Shown: positions 29,524-37,521 of the stretch, one piece after another
Position numbering within the stretch: the stretch's first letter is position 1
How the letters are laid out: the number at the start of each line of letters is the position of its first letter
Assembly (NCBI GenBank): GCA_937902985.1
Contig: CALFNG010000256.1
Location: forward strand, 43,094-107,093
Direction: 5' to 3'
Length of the DNA: 64,000 nucleotides
DNA from: an uncultured Myxococcales bacterium
GTDB lineage: Bacteria; Myxococcota_A; Polyangia; Polyangiales; Polyangiaceae
Notes under the pieces: generated by a model
Seen by the model: only the letters and a program-made list of their open reading frames with translations
Database searches by the model: none
What the model was told of the DNA's origin: nothing
Program-made: the position numbers and the translations under genes

Positions 29524-29821
29524 CTACCTATACGCTTCAGGATTGATCATGTCCGTCTCCACGAGCAACGGCGCCTTCCTGTCGACGATGCGCTTGTGGC
29601 GCGCGGCGTCGCGGGCGTAGTTCTTCGCCGCGGTCGTCAGCCAGGCTGCCGGATTGGCCGGCACGCCGCCGGGCGCGCCAGCCGGGGAGCGCCGCCAGCA
29701 CAGCCTCCTGAAACGCCTCCTCGGCGGCATCGATGCTGCCGAGCATGCGCACCAGCGCGCCGACAACGCGACCCTTCTCGCGCCTGAAGACCTCGTCGAG
29801 CGCCTGGCTCAGCTCCTCCAC
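29524..29821 (-). pseudogene. Truncated, frameshifted ECF sigma factor gene
   Basis: The GTG at 29821 overlaps the YCII gene's end. The first frame encodes VEELSQALDEVFRREKGRVV and AEEAFQEAVLAALPGWRA, the sigma region 2 of YCII-associated ECF sigma factors. Around 29685 a one-base insertion in GCCCGGCGGCG shifts the frame; the family sequence resumes in another frame as GVPANPAAWLTTAAKNYARD ... IVDRKAPL. The gene then ends at 29524, before regions 2.4 and 4. Both the shift and the truncation make it non-functional. Its partner YCII gene upstream is intact. Confidence 0.75.
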
Positions 29822-30516
29822 AACTCCCGGATCTCCACGGCGCCGTGCTTGACGAACTCGCTCCGGGCCGCCCAGTCGACCGCCTCGTCCGTGCTCGCCA
29901 TCCGCATGAAGAAGAGACCGCCGATGACCTCCTTGCTCTCCGGGAACGGGCCGTCGAAGACCGCCCGACGACCGCCGGCCGAGGCCACGCGACGCCCACG
30001 TCCGGGCTCTCGAAGGCGCACTCCGCCCAGGAAACGATCGGCGGGGAAGCAGGCGCGCGTGCTCTCGTCGATCCGGTCCATGACGTCGATCCAGCCCTGC
30101 TCGCTGGGAGCGCTGCCGAGGACCGCGAACGCAAACACGCGGCCCCGGTGGCTCGTCTTGTCGGGCTCGAGCGTGCCCTTCATGAGCGGTCGCACGTCGA
30201 GCTCGGCGCCCGGCGACCTCGGGCACTCTTCTGCGAGCTTGACCGCGGCGTCCAGTCCCTCGGCCTCGAGGACATAGTAGCCGCTCAGGGCCCTTTCCCC
30301 GAAGGGTCCGGCATCGACGCGAGGCTGTCCGTTGCGGCTGCTGACGCGCCTGCCTTCGGACGACGGACGCAATCGCTCGCCGTCGAGGTAGGCCGAGACC
30401 GCGCGCAGCTTCCGCTCGTAGGCGGGGTGGCCTTCCACGAGCGCCTGCGTCTCCGACGGGGCGAGTTCCCGCTCGGCGGTCTCGTTCTCCAGGGTCATCA
30501 CCATGAACTGGGGCAT
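29809..30516 (-). CDS. Tandem YCII-domain (DGPF) protein
   Basis: 235 residues with two YCII/DGPF-type ferredoxin-like domains: residues about 1-115 (MPQFMVMTLENET ... VDAGPFGE ... LSGYYVLEAEG) and about 120-235 (GRVFAFAVLGS ... VFDGPFPESKEVIGGLFFMR). Each contains the DGPF-like (DAGPF, DGPFPE) motif. Genes of this kind are normally followed by an ECF sigma factor; here that sigma gene is present only as a broken remnant. Function of the family is not established. Confidence 0.82.
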   Translation of the reverse strand: MPQFMVMTLENETAERELAPSETQALVEGHPAYERKLRAVSAYLDGERLRPSSEGRRVSSRNGQPRVDAGPFGERALSGYYVLEAEGLDAAVKLAEECPRSPGAELDVRPLMKGTLEPDKTSHRGRVFAFAVLGSAPSEQGWIDVMDRIDESTRACFPADRFLGGVRLREPGRGRRVASAGGRRAVFDGPFPESKEVIGGLFFMRMASTDEAVDWAARSEFVKHGAVEIRELWRS

Positions 30517-30723
30517 GGCACCGCGCTCCTATCTAACCCTGCGACGATCGAGAGGGGATGAAATCGACATCGCGGGGATGACGACGGGTCGACGGCAGCG
30601 ACGAGCGTCACGTTCGGCGACGCGTCCGCCCAGCGGCGGGCTGCTTCGTCCGCAAATGTTCACCCCTCGTCGGTATGGCCAGATCCGCCGCGACCTCCCG
30701 GCTCAACCATGGTTTCAGAGCCC

Positions 30724-32310
30724 ATGATTCCAGCGATTTGGCGCGTCCTCCTTGCCTTGCTTGCTTTGCTGTCGATCGTGCTCGGGATGGCGTGCAGCGG
30801 GGCATCCGATCCCGCGGGACCCGGGACCGGCGGGAGCGCCGGCGACGCGGGCGCGCGTCCGGCGCCCCCGGACGATGCGGGCGCCTCGAACCTCGGCGAC
30901 GAGGCCGGGAGCGATGCCGGAACGGGCGACGCGGCAACCGCCGAGGGCGGCTCCTCTCCGGACGCCGGGCCTCGGCCCGCCAACATCGTGCTGGACGCGG
31001 GAGGTGCGGTCACCTCCATCGTCGTGACCCCCGAGCCGCTGACGCCGGCCTTCTCGTCGACGATCGACGACTACTACGTGCGGTGCTCTCCGGGGACGAA
31101 CGCGATCACGCTGACCGTGGGGACCGCGAGCGGGTCCAGCACGGTCGCTCTCGATGTGGTCGAAGACCAGGCCGTCGTCGTGATGGATCAGTACTGGATC
31201 CGGTGCCTGCCCCACGACTTTCCGACCATCACGGTGACCCCCTATCCAGACGCCGGCGCACCGACCCCCGGCTGGTACCTGCTGAACAGCGGCGTCTACG
31301 CGGTGGCGCTCGACACGAACGGTACGCCGGTCTGGTACACCCGCGGAACGTCCGTCATCGACGTCGATGCGCTCACGCCCAACACGATCTCGTTCATGCC
31401 GGACGGGACGACGCCGTTCGGGTACGGCTCGACCGAGTTCGCGATCCATGGCCTGGCCGGGGGAGCCGTCGCGGTCGTAACGGCCGTCGGCTCGTCGACC
31501 GACGACCACGAGCTGCGCTTGCTGCCGAACGGCGACTACCTGCTCTTGACGTATCCGTTCCAGAGCGGCGTCGATCTCACGGGACTTCAAGACTTCGGCG
31601 CTGGCGAGACCATTCCAGATTGCGAGATCCAGGAGGTGGACCCGACCGGGCGTCTCGTGTGGTCGTGGCGCGCGCTCGACCACATCGATCCCGTGCTCGA
31701 GTCCATCGAGCCGGACACCAACACCATCCTGGGCCAGTCGGTCGTCGACGTGTACCACTGCAACGCGATCGACGTGGACTCGAGCGGTAACCTGCTCCTC
31801 TCGGCCCGCCACACGAACGCGGTCTTCTACATCGACCGCACGAGCGGCGACGTCGTCTGGAAGCTCGGCGGAAGCGCATACAGCAAGGATGGGGCGAGCT
31901 ACGTCCGGATCGTCGGCGATCCCGAGACCTCGTTCAGCTTGCAGCACGACGCCCGCTTCTTGCCGAACGGCGACATCAGCCTCTTCGACGACCACGGGGC
32001 GGGCGCGGGCGTCGCGCGCGGTGTGGAATACGCGCTCGACCACGACGAGGACGTCGCCAGTGTGGTCTGGCAGTTCCTCGGGATCGCGGCCAGCGCGGCC
32101 GAAGGGAGCTGCCGCCGCTACGCCGATGGCGAGACCGTCATCGGGTGGGGCTACAACACGGCCGATGCGCGGGTCGTCACCGAGGTCAACGCGGCCGGCG
32201 ACGACGTGCTGGACATCGCGTTCACCCCCAACACCGCGTCGTACCGGGCGGTCAAGGTCCCGCCGTCGCAACTCGACGTGAGCCTGCTCCGGAGCTCGGT
32301 GGCGCAGTAG
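30724..32310 (+). CDS. Arylsulfotransferase-like (ASST) lipoprotein
   Basis: 528 residues from ATG 30724 (another in-frame ATG is at 30709). A signal peptide (IWRVLLALLALLSIVLGMAC) has lipobox GMAC, followed by a Gly/Asp/Ala-rich linker typical of myxobacterial lipoproteins. The mature protein is a beta-propeller resembling arylsulfotransferases: repeated blades such as DDHELRLLPNGDYLLLTYP, EIQEVDPTGRLVWSWRALDH, CNAIDVDSSGNLLLSARHTN and SLQHDARFLPNGDISLFDDH. The conserved His of the active site is probably in these DDHE and QHD segments. Enzymes of this group transfer sulfate between phenols; the substrate here is unknown. Confidence 0.8.
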   Translation: MIPAIWRVLLALLALLSIVLGMACSGASDPAGPGTGGSAGDAGARPAPPDDAGASNLGDEAGSDAGTGDAATAEGGSSPDAGPRPANIVLDAGGAVTSIVVTPEPLTPAFSSTIDDYYVRCSPGTNAITLTVGTASGSSTVALDVVEDQAVVVMDQYWIRCLPHDFPTITVTPYPDAGAPTPGWYLLNSGVYAVALDTNGTPVWYTRGTSVIDVDALTPNTISFMPDGTTPFGYGSTEFAIHGLAGGAVAVVTAVGSSTDDHELRLLPNGDYLLLTYPFQSGVDLTGLQDFGAGETIPDCEIQEVDPTGRLVWSWRALDHIDPVLESIEPDTNTILGQSVVDVYHCNAIDVDSSGNLLLSARHTNAVFYIDRTSGDVVWKLGGSAYSKDGASYVRIVGDPETSFSLQHDARFLPNGDISLFDDHGAGAGVARGVEYALDHDEDVASVVWQFLGIAASAAEGSCRRYADGETVIGWGYNTADARVVTEVNAAGDDVLDIAFTPNTASYRAVKVPPSQLDVSLLRSSVAQ

Positions 32311-32335
32311 AGGCGCGCTCAAACCTGGGCGACAA

Positions 32336-32384
32336 ATCAGCGAGCGTGATCGAAGATCAGGCACGCTGATGCACCCTGATTTAG
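32336..32384. terminator. Hairpin downstream of the arylsulfotransferase-like gene
   Basis: AAATCAGCGAGCGTGATC and the following GATCAGGCACGCTGATG...CTGATTT can pair imperfectly around a GAA loop, 26 bp after the stop codon. There is no T-run, so termination is only a guess. Confidence 0.35.
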
Positions 32385-32507
32385 GGCCCGCGCCGCGCGC
32401 TCCTGCCCACGCCCCCCGCGCCGATCCGCATGAGCGCGACGTGAGCGCGACGATAGGCGATCAGACCGTGGGCTGCTCGAGGCGCGTGACGGTCGCGAGG
32501 CCGGAAG

Positions 32508-33371
32508 TCACGCCGGGAACGCCCCTTCGATCTCCGCGACGCCACCTCCCGAGAGCTCCACGTCCGAGGCCTTCGCGCTGTCGGTGATGCTCTCGACGCG
32601 CCGTGCGCCAGGAATCGCGATGACAGCGGGACTCTTCGCGAGCATCCATGCGAGCACGAGGCGATGCGGGGACATGCCGAGCCGCTTCGCGACCGCGCCG
32701 AGGTGCCCGGTGCCGGCGAGCCCCTTGGCGCCGTGCGCGCCGCCAAAGGGCGAGTAGGGGAGGAACGCGATCGCATTCGTCGTGCAATATGCGAGGACGC
32801 CGTCTCGCTCGGGTGCCCTGTGGGACGGGTTCCAGCGATTCTGGACACTCACGATGGGAACCAGGGCGCGGGCCTGTTCGATCTCGGCGACGCTCACGTT
32901 CGAGAGGCCCACGTGGGCAATCTTCCCTTCCGCGCGGAGTCGCGCGAGCTCGCCGACGCTGTCGGCGATCGGGACCGCCGGGTCGACGGCGTGGAGCTGG
33001 TAGAGGTCGATGCGGCTCACCCCCAGCGCGGCCAGGCTCGACTCGCAGGCGAGGCGCAGGTGCGCGGGGCGCCCGTTGCGAGTCCACGCGCCGCCCGGAC
33101 GCTCGAGCCCGCCCTTGGTGCCGATGATCACCGGCGCGCCCTTCCGCTCCCTCAGGGCGCGCGCGATGAGCCGCTCGCTGTGCCCGATGTCGCGCTGATC
33201 GAGGCAGTAGACGTCCGCGGTGTCGACGAACGTGACGCCGGCGTCGAACGCCGCGTGGAGGGTCCGCACCGCGTCGTTCTCGCTCGGTCGATCGCGGATC
33301 GAGAGGTACATGCTCCCGAGGCCGACCTCGCCCACCCGGAGCTCGCTCGATCCCAGGGCTCTCGTCTTCAT
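32508..33371 (-). CDS. Aldo/keto reductase
   Basis: 287 residues with the NADPH-dependent aldo/keto reductase TIM barrel. The catalytic tetrad is Asp50 and Tyr55 (VDTADVY), Lys86 (IIGTKGG) and His127 (YQLHAVD); cofactor contacts VGLSNVS, VQNRWNPS and YSPFGG follow. The physiological substrate cannot be told from sequence. The gene stands alone between the arylsulfotransferase-like gene (convergent) and the truncated oxidase fragment (divergent). Confidence 0.9.
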   Translation of the reverse strand: MKTRALGSSELRVGEVGLGSMYLSIRDRPSENDAVRTLHAAFDAGVTFVDTADVYCLDQRDIGHSERLIARALRERKGAPVIIGTKGGLERPGGAWTRNGRPAHLRLACESSLAALGVSRIDLYQLHAVDPAVPIADSVGELARLRAEGKIAHVGLSNVSVAEIEQARALVPIVSVQNRWNPSHRAPERDGVLAYCTTNAIAFLPYSPFGGAHGAKGLAGTGHLGAVAKRLGMSPHRLVLAWMLAKSPAVIAIPGARRVESITDSAKASDVELSGGGVAEIEGAFPA

Positions 33372-33461
33372 GACGACAGCTTAGTATTTCGCCGCAGTGA
33401 ATTCGACCCCCGGACTGCGTCACGAGCCGCGCTAAGCTCGGTGCAGGAGCACGCATCGACG

Positions 33462-33638
33462 ATGAGCACGGACTACGCGATCACGACGCTCGAGCAGCTG
33501 CGCGCGGTGATTCCAGAGGCGTCCCAACTAGCCGCTAGCGTCGGCATCGACTCCGCCACCCGACGAGAGGCAGTACGCCACCCCGTCGTCGTCTGTGCGA
33601 AACACGGACAGGGAGCCGTCCTTCTTCCAGTAGACTAA
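33462..33638 (+). pseudogene. N-terminal remnant of a pyridoxamine 5'-phosphate oxidase-like protein
   Basis: The 58-codon frame begins MSTDYAITTLEQLRAVIPEASQLA, which resembles the start of PPOX-class flavoproteins (ITTxEQLRxVIPExS). The resemblance stops at about 33540, after which the sequence is unrelated and ends at 33638. I read it as a gene broken after ~25 codons. The following 115 bp to the narK stop show nothing recognisable. Confidence 0.5.
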
Positions 33639-33753
33639 ACTTCGGACTCACAGGCACCAAGAAGAGACCGACCTCGGTGCCGCCGCTGCATGCGCAGGAT
33701 ACGACGTTTCGTACGCAGCAGGTCGACGGCCACGTCGGTGGGGAACTAAACTA

Positions 33754-35136
33754 TTAGACGCGCGCGTCGAGGCTCGCGACGCGGTAGGTCTCAGGCTTGG
33801 GCCGCGCATAGAACCGCCACGTGAGCACGAGGCACGTGGCATAGAAGGCAAGGAAGGCGACCAGCGCGCCATGCGTCGACCCGGTCCGCGCGATCGAGGC
33901 GGCGAACCCGCGCGGAACGAGATACCCGCCGCAGGCGCCGACCGCCGAGACGAAGCCAATGACCGCCGCGCTCTCGGTGCGCGCCGACTTTAGTGCCACC
34001 TCGCGCACCTCGGGTCCGCCGCCTTCGGCCTCCGCCAGCTTCGCGTTGCGGAAGATCGCGGGGATCATCCGGTAGGTCGACCCGTTCCCTGCTCCGGTCG
34101 TCACGAACAGGACCAAGAACATCAGCAAGAAGCCCAGGAACTGGTGGGAGTCCACGAAGTGAATTACGGCGAGTGTGGCCAGCCCCATCGCCACGAAGTT
34201 CCAGAGGGTCACCCGCGTGCCGCCCCATGCGTCGGCGAGCCGCCCGCCGAGGGGGCGCGTCAACGAGCCGACGAGAGGTCCGAGGAAAGCGAGGTTCCCA
34301 GCGTGCTCCGGGAACTGGGTCTTCAAGAGGAGCGGGAACGCCGCCGAGTATCCGATGAACGAGCCGAAGGTGCCGATGTACAGCCACGCCATGATCCACG
34401 TGTGCTTGTTCCTGACGATGGCAAGCTGCTCGCGCAGGTTCGAGCGAGCGGTCGACAGGTTGTCCATGTGTCGCGCCGCCCCGTATACGGCCAGGGCTAT
34501 GAACGGGAGCCACATCAGCCCCGCGTTGGCGAGGTAGATTCCGTCGCCCGGCCGCAGCACACCCAGGCTCACCCAGCTCCAGCCGATGACGATCGGCACC
34601 AGGAGCTGCACGGTGCTGACGCCGACGTTGCCCCCTGCGGCGTTGAGGCCAAGCGCAAAGCCCTTCTCGCGGTCCGGGTAGAAGAACGAGATGTTCGCCA
34701 TGCTGGAAGCGAAGTTCCCGCCGCCAAGCCCCGCTGTCGACACGACGAGGGCCATCAGCCAGTAGGGCGTGTCGGGGCGGGAAACGAAGACGCTCAGGGA
34801 GAGCGCGGGCACGACAAGGAGCGCCGCGCTGACCATCGTCCAGTTTCGGCCACCGAATCGCGGAACGGCGAACGCGTAGAGGAAGCGCATCAGGCAGCCG
34901 ACGAGCCCCGGCAGCGCCACGAGCTGGAAAAGCTGGTCGGTCGTGTAGTGGAAGCCAACCTTCGGCAGCTTCATCGCCACCACGCTCCACAGGAGCCAGA
35001 TCGAGAAGCCGATGTTCTCGGCGACGATCGACCAGATGAGGTTGCGCCGCGCGATCGCGCGGCCCCCTCCCGCCCAGAACCGCGCGTCCTCCGGCTCCCA
35101 GCGCTCTATCCATCGCGATCCGGTCCGCTGCGCCAT
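33754..35136 (-). CDS. narK: NarK-type nitrate/nitrite MFS transporter
   Basis: 460 residues, about 12 hydrophobic segments. Nitrate-porter signatures are visible: GLGGGNFASSMANISFFYP (helix 5 nitrate signature), GLNAAGGNVGVSTVQLLVP, and the second signature region GAGNGSTYRMIPAIF, plus conserved Arg residues in MRFLYAF and PLVGSLTRPLGGRLAD. It moves nitrate in or exchanges nitrate and nitrite across the inner membrane. It sits opposite the activator and nitrate-assimilation operon, and a candidate sigma-54 promoter lies 27 bp upstream, pointing to co-regulated nitrate uptake. Confidence 0.93.
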   Translation of the reverse strand: MAQRTGSRWIERWEPEDARFWAGGGRAIARRNLIWSIVAENIGFSIWLLWSVVAMKLPKVGFHYTTDQLFQLVALPGLVGCLMRFLYAFAVPRFGGRNWTMVSAALLVVPALSLSVFVSRPDTPYWLMALVVSTAGLGGGNFASSMANISFFYPDREKGFALGLNAAGGNVGVSTVQLLVPIVIGWSWVSLGVLRPGDGIYLANAGLMWLPFIALAVYGAARHMDNLSTARSNLREQLAIVRNKHTWIMAWLYIGTFGSFIGYSAAFPLLLKTQFPEHAGNLAFLGPLVGSLTRPLGGRLADAWGGTRVTLWNFVAMGLATLAVIHFVDSHQFLGFLLMFLVLFVTTGAGNGSTYRMIPAIFRNAKLAEAEGGGPEVREVALKSARTESAAVIGFVSAVGACGGYLVPRGFAASIARTGSTHGALVAFLAFYATCLVLTWRFYARPKPETYRVASLDARV

Positions 35137-35162
35137 GTCGGTCTCTCCTCGGCGCCGGTGGT

Positions 35163-35178
35163 TGCAAGAAGTGCGTCA
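35163..35178 (-). promoter_or_regulatory. Candidate sigma-54 promoter of narK
   Basis: On the minus strand TGACGC-ACTTC-TTGCA matches the -24/-12 pattern with correct 10-base spacing; the -12 half (TTGCA) is perfect, but the -24 GG is GA, so it is a weak candidate. It lies 27 bp upstream of the narK start, and the shared dyad (35302-35316) is about 130 bp further upstream. Confidence 0.45.
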
Positions 35179-35301
35179 GGAACGCGGCCGGGGGTCCACT
35201 GCGGTCGACGCTTCAGAAATGTTGTTTCGGCTTGGTATCGCAGTTCGCATCGGACCTTGGTGAAGACATGTTTGCGGCGCGGAGACCCGGTGCGGACGGT
35301 T

Positions 35302-35316
35302 GCGACAATTTCGTCG
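35302..35316. promoter_or_regulatory. Candidate activator-binding dyad, copy 1
   Basis: GCGACAATTTCGTCG contains the inverted repeat CGAC-N6-GTCG. The identical 15-mer occurs at 37369-37383. This copy lies between the narK and the 35495 gene promoters, roughly 130 bp from each -24 element, the usual distance for an enhancer-type site of a sigma-54 activator. Confidence 0.55.
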
Positions 35317-35436
35317 CCTTGTCGAAGGCCGTGTCCAACGATTCCGGCGCAGCGGACGGTTGCCTTGAGATGTCGCCGCTGTTTCAAGGCTCCGGGACGA
35401 GGAGACTCTGCGGGTCTCGCCGCCGAAAAATCACAC

Positions 35437-35452
35437 TGGCGTCCGAATTGCT
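35437..35452 (+). promoter_or_regulatory. Candidate sigma-54 promoter before the truncated exported protein gene
   Basis: TGGCGT-CCGAA-TTGCT has the -24 TGGC and -12 TTGCT of sigma-54 promoters with exact spacing. It is 43 bp upstream of the ATG at 35495. The predicted transcript would start near 35463. Confidence 0.6.
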
Positions 35453-35494
35453 CATGCGCCGCAGCTTCCAACTTCGACGGAGGCTACTGCCAAA

Positions 35495-35713
35495 ATGATT
35501 CGAAACGTCCGGCGCGCAACCGCGCCCGTACTGGTTCTCACCTGTCTCCCCTCAAGCCGGCCTTCAGCCGCCCAAGAAGCCCCGGAACGCAGCGCTTACT
35601 CGCTTTCCTTCGAGCTTCGACCGGTGACCGAGGACGCCGACGAGTCGGACCTGACGGCGCGTGACATCCGGCACCGGGCCAACTTGGCGCTCAAGCTCTA
35701 CGACCCAACGTGA
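35495..35713 (+). CDS. Short exported protein, probable N-terminal remnant of an outer-membrane protein
   Basis: 72 residues. The N-terminus (MIRNVRRATAPVLVLTCLP) looks like a signal peptide, cleaved near SRPSAAQ. The following SAYSLSFELRP resembles APYSLPWQLRG in the other truncated exported protein at 46930-47301, so both may be N-terminal parts of one outer-membrane family. After about residue 40 the sequence (DESDLTARDIRHRANLALKL) is unrelated and stops. GGAGG (35479-35483) is eleven bases before the ATG. It is convergent with the activator gene. A real small protein cannot be excluded. Confidence 0.45.
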   Translation: MIRNVRRATAPVLVLTCLPSSRPSAAQEAPERSAYSLSFELRPVTEDADESDLTARDIRHRANLALKLYDPT

Positions 35714-35726
35714 GCGTCCGCGGGAA

Positions 35727-37208
35727 CTAGCGAGGGGGCGAGCGGTACTTGTCGCTCTTGTAGCGAAGGATTCGCTCGGTCGTGCCGAGGCGGCGAGACG
35801 CCCGGGCGAGGTTGCCGCCACACTCTCGGAGGGCCTCGTCGATCATCCGGCGCTCGAGATCCGCCACGGCCTGCGCGAGCGTCGGTCGCTCGGTGGAGAC
35901 GCGGGGTGCGCTCCCGCGGATGGCCTCGGGCAGGTGAGACTCGGCCACGACCGGTTCGCCGCAAGAGACTACGGCTCGCTCGATCGCGTTCTCCAGCTCC
36001 CTCACGTTGCCCGGCCAGGGGTGGCCCGCTAGCAAGTCGAGCGCTCCGCTCGAGATGCGGCGGACGTCGCGCCGGTGCTCGCGAGTGAACTTCTCGAGGA
36101 AATACTGGGCGAGCGCCGGTATGTCCCCGGCGCGCTCGCGCAGCCGCGGCACCGTGATCGTGAAGACGTTCAGCCGGTAGTAGAGGTCTTCGCGGAACCT
36201 CCCGACGGCGACGGCCGCGGCCAGGTCGTTGTTCGTGGCCGCAATGAATCGGACGTCGGCTTTTAGGGTTTCGGTGCCGCCCAGTCGTTCGTATTCGCGC
36301 GACTGGAGGACCCGCAGGAGCTTGACCTGGGTCGCGAGCGGCAGGTCGCCGATCTCGTCGAGGAACAGCGTTCCGCCTTGCGCCCGATCGAGCCGCCCCT
36401 TCTTGCGTCCGACGGCGCCTGTGAAGGCCCCGCGCTCGTGTCCGAAGAGCTCCGATTCGAAGAGCGTCTCCGGAAAAGCCGCGCTGTTGATCGCGATGAA
36501 GGGCTTGTCGCGGCGCGTGGAGTTCGCGTGAATGGCCTGGGCGACGAGCTCCTTCCCGGTCCCGGACTCGCCGAGGATGAGCGCGGTCGCGGACGTCCGG
36601 GCGACCTGACCGATCTCCTCGTAGACCTGCCGCATCGGCGCGCTGGTGCCGATCATGTTCGCGTACTCGAAGGGGGCCAGCTCCCGCGGCTCGACGCGTG
36701 CCGGCGGCGCGGAGGCATGATGGGAGCGCAGGCCCTGCGCAAGGGCCGATGCGACCACCTGGACCACGCTCAATCGCGTCCCGAAACTAGGAGCGCCACG
36801 CGCCTCGAAGTACACGGAGAGGGCCCCGACGCACCTCCCGCTGATCGAGACGGGGACGGCCACGAGGCTCAGCGCGTGACCACGCCACGCGGCCGGCTCG
36901 GCGAGATCTGCGAGGGCCATCGGCTCGCGCAGCACCGAGGGGACCACGATTGGAAACCCGCTCTTGGCGACCCGACCGGCGACCCCGAGGCCATAACGCG
37001 GTCGCAGAGCTTCGCTGGGCATTCCATACGCAACTTCGACGGCGAGGTGGCGGGCCTCGGCTAGAAAGAGGGCCGAGCGCTTCGCCCCGAGCCGCTTGTC
37101 GAGCATGGTCATCGCTCGCTCGAAGCCTTCGGCCAGGGTCGCCCCGGCCGCCAGCTCCTCGCCGACATGCGCCAGCGCCACGAGCTCCTCCGGAAGAGAA
37201 GCGGTCAT
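35727..37208 (-). CDS. Sigma-54-dependent activator with GAF domain (NifA-like)
   Basis: 493 residues from ATG 37208; an alternative ATG at 37271 adds 21 residues and has AAGGGG just upstream. Order: GAF-type sensory domain (about 10-165), AAA+ domain with Walker A GESGTGKE, the sigma-54 contact loop GAFTGA, Walker B GGTLFLDEIGD and arginine-finger region FREDLYYRLNV, then a Fis-type helix-turn-helix ending NLARASRRLGTTERILRYKS. No phospho-acceptor receiver domain is present, so the GAF domain probably senses a small molecule. Flanked by narK and the nitrate operon, and near three sigma-54-like promoters, it is the likely regulator of nitrate assimilation. Confidence 0.92.
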   Translation of the reverse strand: MTASLPEELVALAHVGEELAAGATLAEGFERAMTMLDKRLGAKRSALFLAEARHLAVEVAYGMPSEALRPRYGLGVAGRVAKSGFPIVVPSVLREPMALADLAEPAAWRGHALSLVAVPVSISGRCVGALSVYFEARGAPSFGTRLSVVQVVASALAQGLRSHHASAPPARVEPRELAPFEYANMIGTSAPMRQVYEEIGQVARTSATALILGESGTGKELVAQAIHANSTRRDKPFIAINSAAFPETLFESELFGHERGAFTGAVGRKKGRLDRAQGGTLFLDEIGDLPLATQVKLLRVLQSREYERLGGTETLKADVRFIAATNNDLAAAVAVGRFREDLYYRLNVFTITVPRLRERAGDIPALAQYFLEKFTREHRRDVRRISSGALDLLAGHPWPGNVRELENAIERAVVSCGEPVVAESHLPEAIRGSAPRVSTERPTLAQAVADLERRMIDEALRECGGNLARASRRLGTTERILRYKSDKYRSPPR

Positions 37209-37330
37209 GCTGCCTGTCTCGGTTACCCCTGACGACGGTCCCTCACGGGATTGAAGGCGTGCCAAACCCATGAACCCCTTCAGGTTAGCCGGCGGGGCGC
37301 GTCCGCAGTGTTTCCTGGCGATGATCGTTC

Positions 37331-37364
37331 TCTGCTCGAGTTCGATCTCTGCTCGAGTTCGATC
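37331..37364. repeat. Perfect 17-bp tandem duplication in the operon upstream region
   Basis: TCTGCTCGAGTTCGATC at 37331-37347 is repeated exactly at 37348-37364, five bases before the activator dyad copy 2. It may be a second regulatory element or a slippage duplication. Confidence 0.75.
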
Positions 37365-37368
37365 GCAG

Positions 37369-37383
37369 GCGACAATTTCGTCG
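37369..37383. promoter_or_regulatory. Candidate activator-binding dyad, copy 2
   Basis: GCGACAATTTCGTCG, identical to 35302-35316, is about 117 bp upstream of the -24 element at 37492. The duplication of a 15-bp dyad at the same relative position before different sigma-54-like promoters supports it as the activator's binding site. Confidence 0.55.
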
Positions 37384-37491
37384 GGCTGGACTCGTGGGTC
37401 CTGCGATTTCGAGGCAACGCTCGGTTGCTCTTACGTGTCGCCATCGTTTCTGAGTCACCGGCGTGGCTTGTATTCGCAGGCGGGCAACCGC

Positions 37492-37507
37492 TGGTTCCAG
37501 ATTTGCT
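37492..37507 (+). promoter_or_regulatory. Candidate sigma-54 promoter of the nitrate-assimilation operon
   Basis: TGGTTC-CAGAT-TTGCT matches the sigma-54 -24/-12 pattern with exact 10-base spacing and TTGCT at -12. The predicted transcript start is near 37518, only about four bases before the ATG at 37522, so translation is either nearly leaderless or begins at the GTG at 37558. Confidence 0.6.
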
Positions 37508-37521
37508 CAAGGACTCGCGAG

